A stretch of DNA of 64,000 nt from positions 1-64,000 of the forward strand of contig NZ_AEYF01000012.1 of the NCBI RefSeq assembly GCF_000292525.1, read 5' to 3'. Shown here piece by piece: positions 52,399-60,872 of this stretch. The notes below the pieces were generated by a model. The model was not told where the DNA came from. It was given only the letters and a program-made list of their open reading frames with translations, and made no database searches. The stretch is from Rhizobium sp. CCGE 510. GTDB taxonomy: Bacteria > Pseudomonadota > Alphaproteobacteria > Rhizobiales > Rhizobiaceae. The stretch's first letter is position 1. The number at the start of each line of letters is the position of its first letter. Both the position numbers and the translations under genes were made by a program.

Positions 52399-52535
52399 GT
52401 GCAGCTTTTATATATTCTGTTCAGGTAAGAAATATCGGACATCACTTTACACGATGTTAATCCGGTTGCGTTCAAGCCGCCCGGCGCAACCGCTTGCCTG
52501 AGCACGCGTATTGCAAGCGACAGTAAGTGCCCGGA

Positions 52536-53291
52536 CTACTCCCGGCGGCCTCTTCCTATGTCACCGCGAAGAATGAACAGCAGCAAAACCAGCACCATTG
52601 CGGCGAGCCCGTACCAGGTAATCGCATAGACGAGATGATTGTTGGGGAAATGGATGATCGTCAGGCCGCCGACAGGCAGGCCGCCCGGATTGGCGGTGGC
52701 ATCGGCGTCGATGAAATAGGGCGCGACCGCACTGAGACCGCGCTTTAGCGCGATCGCTGCGACATCGCGCGAATACCATCGGTCAGAGGCGAGGTCATTG
52801 GATTGCAGCAGCGATCCCTTCGGCTCGCTCATCCGCATCAGCCCGGCGATCTCGACGATGCCCGACAATTCGCCTTCGCGGCGCGTGTCCGAATTGCGTC
52901 TGTCTGTCGGAACGAAGCCGCGATTGACGAGAATGACCGTGCCGTCGGCAAGCATCAGCGGCGTCATCACCCAATAACCCGGACCGAGCGCCGTCGACGC
53001 ATAGACCAGCGTCTCTTTGTCGTTTGCCAGCGTTCCTGCTGCGCTTACGCGGCGATATTCGTCATCGGCGGCATTGACCTCCCACTCGGCGCGCGCCGGT
53101 GCCGGCAGGGGTGCCGCGTGCACACGCTGGTCGACGCGGGCAATAAGATCACGCTTCCAGGCGAGTCGCTGCAGCTGCCAGGTGCCGAGGGCTGCGAGAC
53201 CTGCGGCAAGCAGCACCAGGCAGGCGCAGAAGATCGCGCGTTTTGCCGGCGAAGGCCGCTTTTCCGATTTGTCCGAGGGAGCCTTGTTCAT
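52536..53291 (-). CDS. SURF1-family oxidase assembly protein
   Basis: A 251-residue protein with two membrane spans, FCACLVLLAAGLAALGTW (about 21-38) and ITWYGLAAMVLVLLLFIL (about 224-241), enclosing a periplasmic domain. GTWQLQRLAWKRDLI, VLVNRGFVP-like LVNRGFVP and the C-terminal YAITWYGLA are SURF1 signatures. SURF1 proteins help insert haem into haem-copper oxidases. It lies 46 bases downstream of cyoD on the same strand, so it belongs to the quinol oxidase operon. Confidence 0.92.
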   Translation of the reverse strand: MNKAPSDKSEKRPSPAKRAIFCACLVLLAAGLAALGTWQLQRLAWKRDLIARVDQRVHAAPLPAPARAEWEVNAADDEYRRVSAAGTLANDKETLVYASTALGPGYWVMTPLMLADGTVILVNRGFVPTDRRNSDTRREGELSGIVEIAGLMRMSEPKGSLLQSNDLASDRWYSRDVAAIALKRGLSAVAPYFIDADATANPGGLPVGGLTIIHFPNNHLVYAITWYGLAAMVLVLLLFILRGDIGRGRRE

Positions 53292-53337
53292 CGGCTGGAT
53301 CGATGCCGGCGGCGCTGCCGCCGGCCTTTCCTGACGA

Positions 53338-53739
53338 TCACGGCATGTTCTTCATCATCTCGGGGCTCATCGGCATCATGTTGGCATTGAGATGATGCAT
53401 GACCCAGAGCGAACCGGAGAGCGCGATGGCGACGATGATGATGGTGAAGATCAGCGCCATCATCGTCCAGCCGCCCTCGCTACGAGGGTTCATGTGCAGG
53501 AAGAAGACCATATGCACGACGATCTGGATGGCGGCGAGGCCCATCACCAGCACCGCCGTCACCGCCGGGCTGTCGAACACGCCGGCCATGACCAGCCAGA
53601 AGGGAATGGCGGTCAGGATGACGGAGAGCACAAAACCCGTCATGTAGCTGCGGAAGGTGCCATGGCCAGCCTGATGACCGTGGCTGTGGCCGTGATGCGC
53701 CTCGTGCGCATCTTCATGGGCGGGTGCTTGCGAACTCAT
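53338..53739 (-). CDS. cyoD: Cytochrome o ubiquinol oxidase subunit IV CyoD
   Basis: A 133-residue protein with three spans (about 34-55, 62-82 and 95-118), including the MVFFLHMNP motif. The first 28 residues are very rich in His (HEDAHEAHHGHSHGHQAGH), which is not typical of E. coli CyoD and could bind metal. ATG 53739 lies in a 4-base overlap with the end of cyoC. Subunit IV helps assembly of the CuB centre in subunit I. The C-terminus is Met-rich (MMPMSPEMMKNM). Confidence 0.92.
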   Translation of the reverse strand: MSSQAPAHEDAHEAHHGHSHGHQAGHGTFRSYMTGFVLSVILTAIPFWLVMAGVFDSPAVTAVLVMGLAAIQIVVHMVFFLHMNPRSEGGWTMMALIFTIIIVAIALSGSLWVMHHLNANMMPMSPEMMKNMP

Positions 53740-54362
53740 CCGAGGACTCCCAGCAGATAGACGAAGGAAAAGACGCCGATCCAGACGACGTCGAGGAAGT
53801 GCCAGAACATCGAAAGGCACATCAGGCGGCGGCGGTTGGCTTCGACCAGCCCGTGCATCGACACCTGAACCATCAACGTGATCAGCCAGATGATGCCGAA
53901 GGTGACGTGCAGCCCGTGCGTGCCGACCAGCGTGAAGAAGGAGGAGAGGAAGGCGCTGCGCGTCGGCCCGGCGCCTTCATGGATCAGGTGAATGAACTCA
54001 TAGAGCTCGAGCCCGATGAAGGCCGCACCGAACAATCCGGTGACGGCGAGCCAGAACAGCGTTTCCGCCTTGGCATTGCGCTCCATCTGCAGCATGGCGA
54101 AGCCATAGGTGATCGACGAGAGCAGCAGCATCGAGGTGTTGAGGGCAACGATCGGCAGATCGAAGAGATCGGCCGGCGACGGACCGGCGGCATAGTTGCG
54201 GCCGAGCACGCCGTGTGTGGCAAACAGCACCGCAAAGATCAGGCAGTCGCTCATCAGGTAGAGCCAGAAACCGAGATTGGTGCTGTTTTCCGGATGATGA
54301 TCTTCCGTCAGGTAGAATTCAGGCTTTTCGGCCGTGTCGATGGTCTGATCGCTCATGGTCAT
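53736..54362 (-). CDS. cyoC: Cytochrome o ubiquinol oxidase subunit III CyoC
   Basis: A 208-residue protein with five spans, lacking the first two helices of mitochondrial subunit III as usual for CyoC. GFWLYLMSDCLIFAVLFATH near residue 30, THGLHVTFGIIWL near 150 and WHFLDVVWIGVFSFVYLLG at the end are family features. Its first ATG overlaps the cyoB stop (TAATG); ATG 54356 is a second option. Confidence 0.95.
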   Translation of the reverse strand: MTMSDQTIDTAEKPEFYLTEDHHPENSTNLGFWLYLMSDCLIFAVLFATHGVLGRNYAAGPSPADLFDLPIVALNTSMLLLSSITYGFAMLQMERNAKAETLFWLAVTGLFGAAFIGLELYEFIHLIHEGAGPTRSAFLSSFFTLVGTHGLHVTFGIIWLITLMVQVSMHGLVEANRRRLMCLSMFWHFLDVVWIGVFSFVYLLGVLG

Positions 54363-56365
54363 TACACCTGCTCGGCAAGCAGCGCGGTGCGCTTGCCTTC
54401 CGTTTCGGTCACCTCTTCGGCGGGGATGTGGAAGTCGCGCCTATAGTTGAATGTATGGCCGATTGCGACGACCAGCAGACCGACGAAGGAGACGACGACC
54501 AGCCACCACATGTACCAGATCAGGCCGAAGGCAAGGGCGACGCTGATGCCTGAGAGGATTGCGCCAGTGCCGGTATTCTTCGGCATATGGATCGGCCGGA
54601 AGCCTTCCAGCGGACGCGCATAACCACGGTTCTTCATGTCGTACCAGCTGTCATGGTCGTGGACGACGGGGGTGAAAGCGAAGTTGTAATCCGGTGGCGG
54701 CGAAGAGGTCGACCATTCCAGCGTCCGGCCGTCCCACGGATCGCCGCTGTCGTCGCGCAATTCCTCGCGTTTCATGAAGCTGACGACGATCTGGATCAGG
54801 AAGGCGGCGATCCCAAGCGCAATCAGGCCGACGCCGAAGGCGGCGATGATGAACCAGATCTGCAGCGATGGGTCATCGAACTGGTTCATACGGCGGGTGA
54901 CGCCCATCAGGCCGAGCACATAGAGCGGCATGAAAGCGAACCAGAAGCCGATCTGCCAGAACCAGAAGCTCATCTTGCCCCAGAAGGGATCGAGCTTGAA
55001 GCCGAATGCCTTCGGGAACCAGTAGTTCACGCCGGCGAACATGCCGAAGAGAACGCCGCCGATGATGACGTTGTGGAAGTGGGCAATGAGGAATAGCGAA
55101 TTGTGCAGCACGAAGTCGGCCGGCGGCACGGCAAGCATGACGCCGGTCATGCCACCGATGACGAAGGTCACCATGAAGCCGACCGTCCACAGCATCGGCA
55201 CCTCGAAGCGGATGCGGCCGCGATACATGGTGAACAGCCAGTTGAAGATCTTCGCTCCCGTGGGGATCGAGATGATCATCGTGGTGATGCCGAAGAAGGA
55301 ATTGACGCTGGCGCCCGAGCCCATCGTGAAGAAGTGGTGCAGCCAGACGATATAGGACAGGATCATGATCACGCAGGTCGCGTAGACCATCGAGGCGTAG
55401 CCGAAGAGGCGCTTGCCGGAAAAGGTGGCGACGACTTCCGAGAAGATGCCGAAGGCCGGCAGCACCAGAATGTAGACCTCCGGATGGCCCCAGATCCAGA
55501 TGAGGTTGATGTACATCATCGGATTGCCGCCGAGGTCGTTGGTGAAGAAGTTCGTCCCGGCGTAGCGGTCGAGCGACAACAGAGCGAGTGTCGCCGTCAG
55601 GATCGGGAAGGAGGCGACGATCAGCACGTTGGTGCAGAGCGCGGTCCAGGTGAAGACCGGCATCTTCATGAAGGTCATGCCCGGCGCGCGCATCTTGACG
55701 ATGGTGGCGATCAGGTTGATGCCCGACAGCGTCGTTCCGACGCCGGCGACCTGCAGGCCCCAGATATAATAGTCGACGCCGACGCCTGGACTATAGGCCG
55801 CGCCCGACAGCGGCGGGTAGGCGAGCCAGCCGGTCTGAGCGAATTCGCCGATGAACAGCGACAGCATGATGATGATCGCCCCGGCGGTGGTCATCCAGAA
55901 GGAGAAATTGTTCAAGAAGGGGAAGGAAACGTCGCGTGCGCCGATCTGCAGCGGCACCACGAAGTTCATCAAGCCGGTGACGAAGGGCATCGCCACGAAG
56001 AAGATCATGATGACGCCATGGGCGGTGAACACCTGATCGTAATGGTGCGGCGGCAGATAACCTTCGGAACCATTGAAGGCGATCGCCTGCTGCACGCGCA
56101 TCAGGATGGCATCGGAGAAACCGCGCAGCAGCATGATGACGGCGAGGATCACATACATGATGCCGATCTTCTTGTGATCGACGCTGCAGATCCAGTCGTT
56201 CCAGAGCGGACCCCAGAACTTGAAATAGGTGATGAGGCCGAGCACCGCGATGGCGCCGATGACCACGCCGATGAAGGTCACGACCAGGATCGGCTCGTGA
56301 TAGGGAATGGCATCGAGGGTCAACCGGCCGAAGACGAACTTCAGGAGGTCAGGATTGGAAAACAT
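54362..56365 (-). CDS. cyoB: Cytochrome o ubiquinol oxidase subunit I CyoB
   Basis: A 667-residue haem-copper oxidase subunit with about 15 spans. Ligands are visible: the low-spin haem His in [11 protein letters not shown] (near residue 107), CuB ligands in [17 protein letters not shown] (near 285; the His-Tyr cross-link pair) and HHFFTMG (near 335), and the haem pair in [11 protein letters not shown] (near 420). It reduces O2 to water with electrons from ubiquinol and pumps protons. Second gene of cyoABCD. Confidence 0.97.
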   Translation of the reverse strand: MFSNPDLLKFVFGRLTLDAIPYHEPILVVTFIGVVIGAIAVLGLITYFKFWGPLWNDWICSVDHKKIGIMYVILAVIMLLRGFSDAILMRVQQAIAFNGSEGYLPPHHYDQVFTAHGVIMIFFVAMPFVTGLMNFVVPLQIGARDVSFPFLNNFSFWMTTAGAIIIMLSLFIGEFAQTGWLAYPPLSGAAYSPGVGVDYYIWGLQVAGVGTTLSGINLIATIVKMRAPGMTFMKMPVFTWTALCTNVLIVASFPILTATLALLSLDRYAGTNFFTNDLGGNPMMYINLIWIWGHPEVYILVLPAFGIFSEVVATFSGKRLFGYASMVYATCVIMILSYIVWLHHFFTMGSGASVNSFFGITTMIISIPTGAKIFNWLFTMYRGRIRFEVPMLWTVGFMVTFVIGGMTGVMLAVPPADFVLHNSLFLIAHFHNVIIGGVLFGMFAGVNYWFPKAFGFKLDPFWGKMSFWFWQIGFWFAFMPLYVLGLMGVTRRMNQFDDPSLQIWFIIAAFGVGLIALGIAAFLIQIVVSFMKREELRDDSGDPWDGRTLEWSTSSPPPDYNFAFTPVVHDHDSWYDMKNRGYARPLEGFRPIHMPKNTGTGAILSGISVALAFGLIWYMWWLVVVSFVGLLVVAIGHTFNYRRDFHIPAEEVTETEGKRTALLAEQV

Positions 56366-56407
56366 GGAACAACCCGTTCATTATGTCTTGCGACGCAAAG
56401 CGCCAGG

Positions 56408-57592
56408 TTAATTGTTGTTGTTGAGCTGCGCCGGCGCAGGATCGGCGCCATTGCTCATGCCGGGCATGGAATGGCCGTCATGCTGCATGTCCGTGCCGGG
56501 CGTGCTGTCCATGCCGGGCATGTCGTGCTGCATGCTGTTGCCATCGGTGGTCTTGGCCGGCTCGCTGCGCGCCGGAGCACCGGTCGCCGGCACGGTGGCC
56601 GCAGGCGCCACGATGCCTTCGTCGGCATGGCGATTGTCATATTGCAGCTTGTCGCGGTTTTCGGCGCTTTCCTTGCCGCCGCCGCCCTTCATGTCGATGT
56701 GCATCATCTCGTTCATGCACATCTTGCCGGGCTTGGCGCACATGTTGAGGATGGCGTTGTAGAGATCGGCATCGGCGCCGGCATAATAACGCACCGGTTC
56801 CTTCTCGCTCGGCTTCTCGAGCTTCAGATAGGCGTCGCGGTTGAGCATCGTGCCCTGCTGCTTGACCTGCGCCACCCAGGCGTCAAAACCCTCGCGGTCG
56901 AGCCCGTGGAATTTGAAGCGCATGTGCGAGAAGCCGGAGCCGCTGTAATTGGCCGAGAAGCCGTCATACGCGCCTTCCTTGTTGATGACGGCGTGCAGCT
57001 TCGTCTCCATGCCCGGCATGGCGTAGATCTGGCCGGCAAGGGCAGGGATGTAGAAGGAGTTCATCACCGAGGAGGCGGTGATCTTGAAATTGATCGGCAT
57101 GTCCACCGGGGCAGCGAGTTCGTTGACCGTGGCAATGCCGAGTTCGGGATAGAAGAACAGCCACTTCCAGTCGAGCGCCACGACCTCGACGGTCAGCGGC
57201 TTGGTATCGGCCGGAATGGCGCGATCCGCATCGAGGCGGTCGAGCGGCCGGTAGGGATCGAGCTTGTGGGTGGAAATCCAGGTGACGGCGCCGAGCGCAA
57301 TGATGATTGCCAGGGGTGCAGCCCAGATGATGATTTCGAGGCGAGTCGAATGGTGCCATTCCGGCGCATAAGTCGCGGCCGTATTGGAGTAGCGGTAGCG
57401 CCAGGCAAAGAGCAGCGTCAGGAAGATCACCGGTATGATGATCAAAAGCATCAGCACCGTCGAGATGATGATGAGATCGCGCTGTTGCACGGCGATGTCG
57501 CCGGAGGGCGCCATGACCACCATGTTGCATCCTGCCAGGGAAAGCAGCGGCAAGACGGATAGAAGGCGGGAAAACTTCGCGAGTTTTTGCAC
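56408..57592 (-). CDS. cyoA: Cytochrome o ubiquinol oxidase subunit II CyoA with Met/His-rich tail
   Basis: A 394-residue lipoprotein. The signal peptide ends in the lipobox LAGC; two spans follow (about 35-60 and 80-105), then the cupredoxin-like domain with WKWLFFYPE and SFYIPALAGQIYAMPGM. As in other quinol oxidases the CuA ligands are missing. E. coli CyoA has about 315 residues; here about 70 extra C-terminal residues include MQHDMPGMDS, DMQHDGHSMPGM and a final run of Asn. GTG 57592 was taken as the start because it directly precedes the signal peptide; longer in-frame starts add an unlikely leader. Confidence 0.92.
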   Translation of the reverse strand: MQKLAKFSRLLSVLPLLSLAGCNMVVMAPSGDIAVQQRDLIIISTVLMLLIIIPVIFLTLLFAWRYRYSNTAATYAPEWHHSTRLEIIIWAAPLAIIIALGAVTWISTHKLDPYRPLDRLDADRAIPADTKPLTVEVVALDWKWLFFYPELGIATVNELAAPVDMPINFKITASSVMNSFYIPALAGQIYAMPGMETKLHAVINKEGAYDGFSANYSGSGFSHMRFKFHGLDREGFDAWVAQVKQQGTMLNRDAYLKLEKPSEKEPVRYYAGADADLYNAILNMCAKPGKMCMNEMMHIDMKGGGGKESAENRDKLQYDNRHADEGIVAPAATVPATGAPARSEPAKTTDGNSMQHDMPGMDSTPGTDMQHDGHSMPGMSNGADPAPAQLNNNN

Positions 57593-57968
57593 GTCTCTAA
57601 GCTCTTGTTGTTTCGTTTGTTCCGCGACTAAAGCACTGAACCTGATCGCGACATGAGGTGTTTGGTCGCAGTGCAGCAAGCATGCCGCACTGCGGCGTAA
57701 ATCATGATGCTCTATGCTTTGAAATCCTGATGAAATCCAGAAGGATTTTTTGTGAGCGCATGGTTCAGGTCCAATATATCCACAAGAACCGGCCAGGCCA
57801 GCGTTTGCTGGAGAAATCACCGTCAGGATCGCGCAATTTTTTTCGTCCAGGCTTTATTTGAGCCGTGATGATCAACTATTTCAGTCTTACGGACTTGATA
57901 AGCCTGCGGGTTTGATCAACATCACGCTTGGGGCGCCTTGCCGGAAGCGCCTTAACGAGGAGGCGTTT
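57593..57968. other. Divergent promoter region between cyoA and the MHS transporter gene
   Basis: 376 bases without a gene. It holds an inverted repeat CGCAGTGC-N12-GCACTGCG (57667-57674, 57687-57694), a short stem AAATCC-AGAA-GGATTT with a T-run (57733-57751, plus direction), and TTGATCAA-type palindromes near 57914. The first is the best candidate for a regulator site of cyo. Confidence 0.45.
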
Positions 57969-59300
57969 ATGGCATCAACATCGAATTACGGACCGTCATC
58001 GTCGTCGCTGGAACGCGACGCGCGGCGCATTCACGACGACAAACCGGTTTCGCCGGGCAGCATCGCCGTCGGCGTGGTCATTGGCCGCATGTCGGAATTC
58101 TTCGATTTCTTCGTCTACGGCCTCGCCTCCGTGCTGGTCTTTCCACAGCTCGTCTTCCCCTTCGCGCCGGACAGGCTGACGGGAACACTCTATTCCTTCG
58201 CCATCTTCTCCCTCGCCTTCCTCGCCCGCCCGGTCGGCTCGGTCGTCTTCATGACCATCGACCGGATGTACGGGCGCGGCACCAAGCTGACGATCGCGCT
58301 CTTCCTGCTCGGCGGCTCCACCGCCTCGATCGCCTTCCTGCCCGGTTACGACGAGATCGGCGTCTGGTCGATCGCGCTGCTGGCGCTCTTCCGTCTCGGC
58401 CAGGGTTTTGCGCTCGGCGGCGCCTGGGACGGGCTTGCCTCGCTGCTGGCGCTCAATGCACCGGCCAATCACCGTGGCTGGTATGCGATGATCCCGCAGC
58501 TCGGCGCGCCGATCGGCTTTGCGCTGGCAAGCACGCTGTTCGGTTATTTCGTCGGCAATCTGTCCAGTGAGGATTTCCTTTCCTGGGGCTGGCGTTATCC
58601 GTTCTTCGTCGCCTTCGCCATCAACGTCGTGGCGCTGTTTGCGCGTCTGCGGCTGGTGATGACCAAGGAATTCGGCACGCTGCTGGAGCAGCACGAGCTG
58701 GAGGCCGCACCGATCCTCGACGTGCTGCGCGTTCACGGCCGCGATATCCTGATCGGCGCCTTCGTGCCGCTCGCCAGTTTCGCTATGTTCCACCTCGTCA
58801 CCATCTTCCCGCTCGGCTGGATGAGCCTTTACGGCAACCAGCCGATCGGCGCCTTCATGGTCGTGCAGGTGGTCGGCGCCATGGTTGGCATCGTCACGAT
58901 CATCGCCTCGGGCCTGATTGCCGATCGCATCGGCCGGCGCGCCCAGCTTGCCATCTGCGCCGTCCTGATCGCCGTCTTCAGCTTTGTCGGGCCGATCCTG
59001 ATCGCCTCCGGCAACAGCGGCCATGACGCTTTCGTCATCGTTGGCTTCGGCGTGCTCGGCCTGTCCTTCGGCCAGGCGACCGGCTCGATCTCGTCCCGCT
59101 TCGGCCGCGGCTATCGTTACACCGGTGCTGCCTTCACCTCGGACCTTGCCTGGCTGATCGGCGCCGGCTTCGCGCCGCTGGTGGCGCTCAGCCTCTCCAG
59201 CCGCTTCGGCCTGACCTTCGTCGGCTACTACCTGCTCTCCGGCGCAATCTGCACGCTGGCGGCGCTGGCCTTCAGCAAGGCGCTGGAACAGCGCGAATAG
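57969..59300 (+). CDS. MFS transporter of the metabolite:H+ symporter (MHS) family
   Basis: A 443-residue protein with 12 spans. VIGRMSEFFDFFVYGLASVLVFPQ near residue 40 and RPVGSVVFMTIDRMYGRGTKL near 95 are typical of MHS carriers such as ProP, KgtP and ShiA. GQGFALGGAWDGLASLLALNAP near 160 is the family loop. It likely imports a small organic acid or osmolyte with protons. ATG 57969 has GAGGAGG 5 bases upstream. Divergent from the cyo operon. Downstream is a RIME-like repeat. Confidence 0.88.
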   Translation: MASTSNYGPSSSSLERDARRIHDDKPVSPGSIAVGVVIGRMSEFFDFFVYGLASVLVFPQLVFPFAPDRLTGTLYSFAIFSLAFLARPVGSVVFMTIDRMYGRGTKLTIALFLLGGSTASIAFLPGYDEIGVWSIALLALFRLGQGFALGGAWDGLASLLALNAPANHRGWYAMIPQLGAPIGFALASTLFGYFVGNLSSEDFLSWGWRYPFFVAFAINVVALFARLRLVMTKEFGTLLEQHELEAAPILDVLRVHGRDILIGAFVPLASFAMFHLVTIFPLGWMSLYGNQPIGAFMVVQVVGAMVGIVTIIASGLIADRIGRRAQLAICAVLIAVFSFVGPILIASGNSGHDAFVIVGFGVLGLSFGQATGSISSRFGRGYRYTGAAFTSDLAWLIGAGFAPLVALSLSSRFGLTFVGYYLLSGAICTLAALAFSKALEQRE

Positions 59301-59317
59301 GCGAGGGGTCGAGGCCT

Positions 59318-59460
59318 GCCCCTCATCCGCCTGCCGGCACCTTCTCCCCGTAAACGGGGCGAAGGGGCAAGCCGCAACCCCTCCGTCCCTCTCCAACCTC
59401 TCGCAGGGCACGTCCCCTCTCCCCGTTTTTTACGGGGAGAGGGTTAGGGTGAGGGGCAGC
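59318..59460 (+). repeat. RIME-like palindromic repeat, copy in plus orientation
   Basis: Starts GCCCCTCATCCG, contains the palindromes CCCCGTAAACGGGG and CTCTCCCCGTTTTTTACGGG, and ends in GGGTTAGGGTGAGGGGCAGC. It is the inverted counterpart of 41994-42134 and starts 17 bases after the transporter stop, so it may act as its terminator. Confidence 0.75.
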
Positions 59461-59493
59461 CATCGACGCGAACTGCGCAATTTCAATTATTGA

Positions 59494-59521
59494 ATGCATT
59501 GCAATTTATAATTAAATGCAT
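59494..59521. promoter_or_regulatory. AT-rich inverted repeat before the toxin-antitoxin pair
   Basis: ATGCATT and AATGCAT with a 14-base AT-only-rich spacer, 30 bases before the antitoxin start. A likely promoter and autorepression site. Confidence 0.5.
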
Positions 59522-59550
59522 ATCTTTGTCGGCTTGAACGAGGATATGGC

Positions 59551-60012
59551 ATGACTGCGGAAACTATCGATCATTCGACCCTTTCCCGCCTTGTCGACGC
59601 AGGAGCGGTCGATGGCGCGCATGTTGTCGGCAAAACCGGCGGTTGGTCCGTCGTCATCCGCTATGGCAAGGCAGAGCGCCCGCTCGCCGCTCAACGCAGC
59701 CGGCAGGTGCGTGTGTTCAAGCGCATGGATACCCTGGTTTCCTATCTCAAGGATGTCGGCATCTCGCAGTTCGATGTCGATGCGGCCGATTACGCCCCTC
59801 AGACGGCGTCGCGGCCGGATAGAGCTGCGGCTCTGCGTCGGACCCATGAGGCGGCCGAATACGACAAATGGTTCCGCGAACAGGTCGAGGAAGCGATCCG
59901 GGAGGCCGATGATCCGAACGCTATCTGGATTAGTGCGCAGGACGCCGAAGAGCGAATGGACAAGCTTCGGGCTGAACTGCTGGCGCAGTTGGAATCTGGA
60001 GATAAGGCTTGA
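59551..60012 (+). CDS. Putative antitoxin of a type II toxin-antitoxin pair
   Basis: A 153-residue protein, charged and mostly helical in its second half (EYDKWFREQVEEAIREADDP near residue 103). It stands immediately before a ParE/RelE-like gene with a 4-base overlap, the standard antitoxin-toxin order. It is longer than usual for antitoxins (70-100 residues): the N-terminal 90 residues (VVGKTGGWSVVIRYG) form a small beta-rich domain, and the C-terminal part probably wraps the toxin. AGGA is 6 bases before ATG 59551. No DNA-binding motif recognised. Confidence 0.7.
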   Translation: MTAETIDHSTLSRLVDAGAVDGAHVVGKTGGWSVVIRYGKAERPLAAQRSRQVRVFKRMDTLVSYLKDVGISQFDVDAADYAPQTASRPDRAAALRRTHEAAEYDKWFREQVEEAIREADDPNAIWISAQDAEERMDKLRAELLAQLESGDKA

Positions 60013-60299
60013 TCGTCAAGTGGCTGCACCAGGCTCTTCTGGATCGAGAAAGTCAGATTCGGCACATCTTCGCCCAAAATCCAAAAGCTGCAATCGCGTT
60101 GGATGATGTAATCCGACATCAGGCCAAAATGCTCGCCGATCACCCCGAGGCAGGACGTCGCGGCCGTCTCAGTGGAACGCGGGAATTGGTCATCCCGCGC
60201 ACTGCATTTCTGCTGATCTATCGCATCGACAGAGAAGCACAGAGGGTGGAAATTCTGCGCTTTCTTCACGGCGCCCAGCAATGGCCGCCGCAACGCTAA
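60009..60299 (+). CDS. ParE/RelE-family toxin
   Basis: A 96-residue basic protein of the ParE/RelE fold: an N-terminal helical pair (HQALLDRESQIRHIFAQNPKAA), then GRRGRLSGTRELVIPRTAFLLIYRID and VEILRFLHGAQQWP, which is the standard end of this family (the HGAQ-W motif). ParE members poison gyrase and RelE members cut mRNA; the sequence does not decide between them. Start TTG 60009 overlaps the antitoxin stop. The pair may help keep the replicon. Confidence 0.85.
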   Translation: MIVKWLHQALLDRESQIRHIFAQNPKAAIALDDVIRHQAKMLADHPEAGRRGRLSGTRELVIPRTAFLLIYRIDREAQRVEILRFLHGAQQWPPQR

Positions 60300-60306
60300 A
60301 TGCGTT

Positions 60307-60774
60307 TTACTGCGCCATCTGCGGCTGCTTTGCCGCCCGGGCTGCGGTCAGTTCCGCGGTCGTGTGATTGAGGCGGTCGGCGAGAACGCGCATGATTTCG
60401 ACGGCCATCTCGGGGAAATCGCTGAGCAGCTTCAGGAAGTGCTCTTTGCTGATGCGCAGCACTTCGAGCGGCGAGGTGGCGCGTACCGTTGCCGTGCGCG
60501 AGACATCGCAGAGGATGGCGATTTCGCCGACGATCGAATTGAGCTCGACATCGGCGACCTTGATCTCGCCGGCCGGCGAGGAGACGATGATATCGGCGGT
60601 GCCGGAAAGAATGACATAGGCGGCGTCGCCGACATCGCCCTGATGGAAGAGGTTCTGCCCGGCCTTGTAGGTCATGCGGTCGGAGGTGAAGGCCAAAAGC
60701 TTGAGCTTTGCTGGCGCAATCCTTGAAAAGATCGGCACCCGTCGCAGCATTTCGACTTCGTCTCTCAACAGCAT
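60307..60774 (-). CDS. Stand-alone cyclic-nucleotide-binding-domain protein
   Basis: A 155-residue protein with one cNMP-binding domain (about residues 10-130): FHQGDVGDAAYVILSG near 43, then VGEIAILCDVSRTATVRA near 82, which carries the phosphate-binding cassette Glu and Arg of the CAP family. There is no helix-turn-helix, so it is not a Crp-type regulator. It follows the ABC-like gene on the same strand after about 100 bases with two hairpins. It probably modulates that protein or a partner in response to a cyclic nucleotide. Confidence 0.85.
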   Translation of the reverse strand: MLLRDEVEMLRRVPIFSRIAPAKLKLLAFTSDRMTYKAGQNLFHQGDVGDAAYVILSGTADIIVSSPAGEIKVADVELNSIVGEIAILCDVSRTATVRATSPLEVLRISKEHFLKLLSDFPEMAVEIMRVLADRLNHTTAELTAARAAKQPQMAQ

Positions 60775-60798
60775 GAGCGTTTCAATCCCCTGACGCGC

Positions 60799-60848
60799 GG
60801 TTCTTGGAACCCTGCGTCTTCAATTCCGGGCGTCCCGTCGGGAACGCC
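60799..60848. promoter_or_regulatory. Two hairpins between the ABC-like gene and the cNMP gene
   Basis: GGTTC-TTG-GAACC (60799-60811) and GGCGTCCCGTCGGGAACGCC (60829-60848, one bulge). They may slow or end transcription so that the cNMP gene is made in a different amount. Confidence 0.4.
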
Positions 60849-60872
60849 TACCATCGCCGCCCCAGTAGAATA

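Noticed and set aside
55103..57562. Long open frame on the plus strand opposite cyoB and cyoA (819 codons)
   Set aside because: His/Asp/Glu-rich shadow frame. The cyo genes on the minus strand are unmistakable.
57733..57751. Stem AAATCC/GGATTT with T-run as a terminator
   Set aside because: No gene on the plus strand ends upstream of it, so it has nothing to terminate; the stem is only 6 bp.
57996..59411. Minus-strand open frame of 471 codons opposite the MHS transporter
   Set aside because: Charged, repetitive shadow product that runs into the RIME-like repeat.
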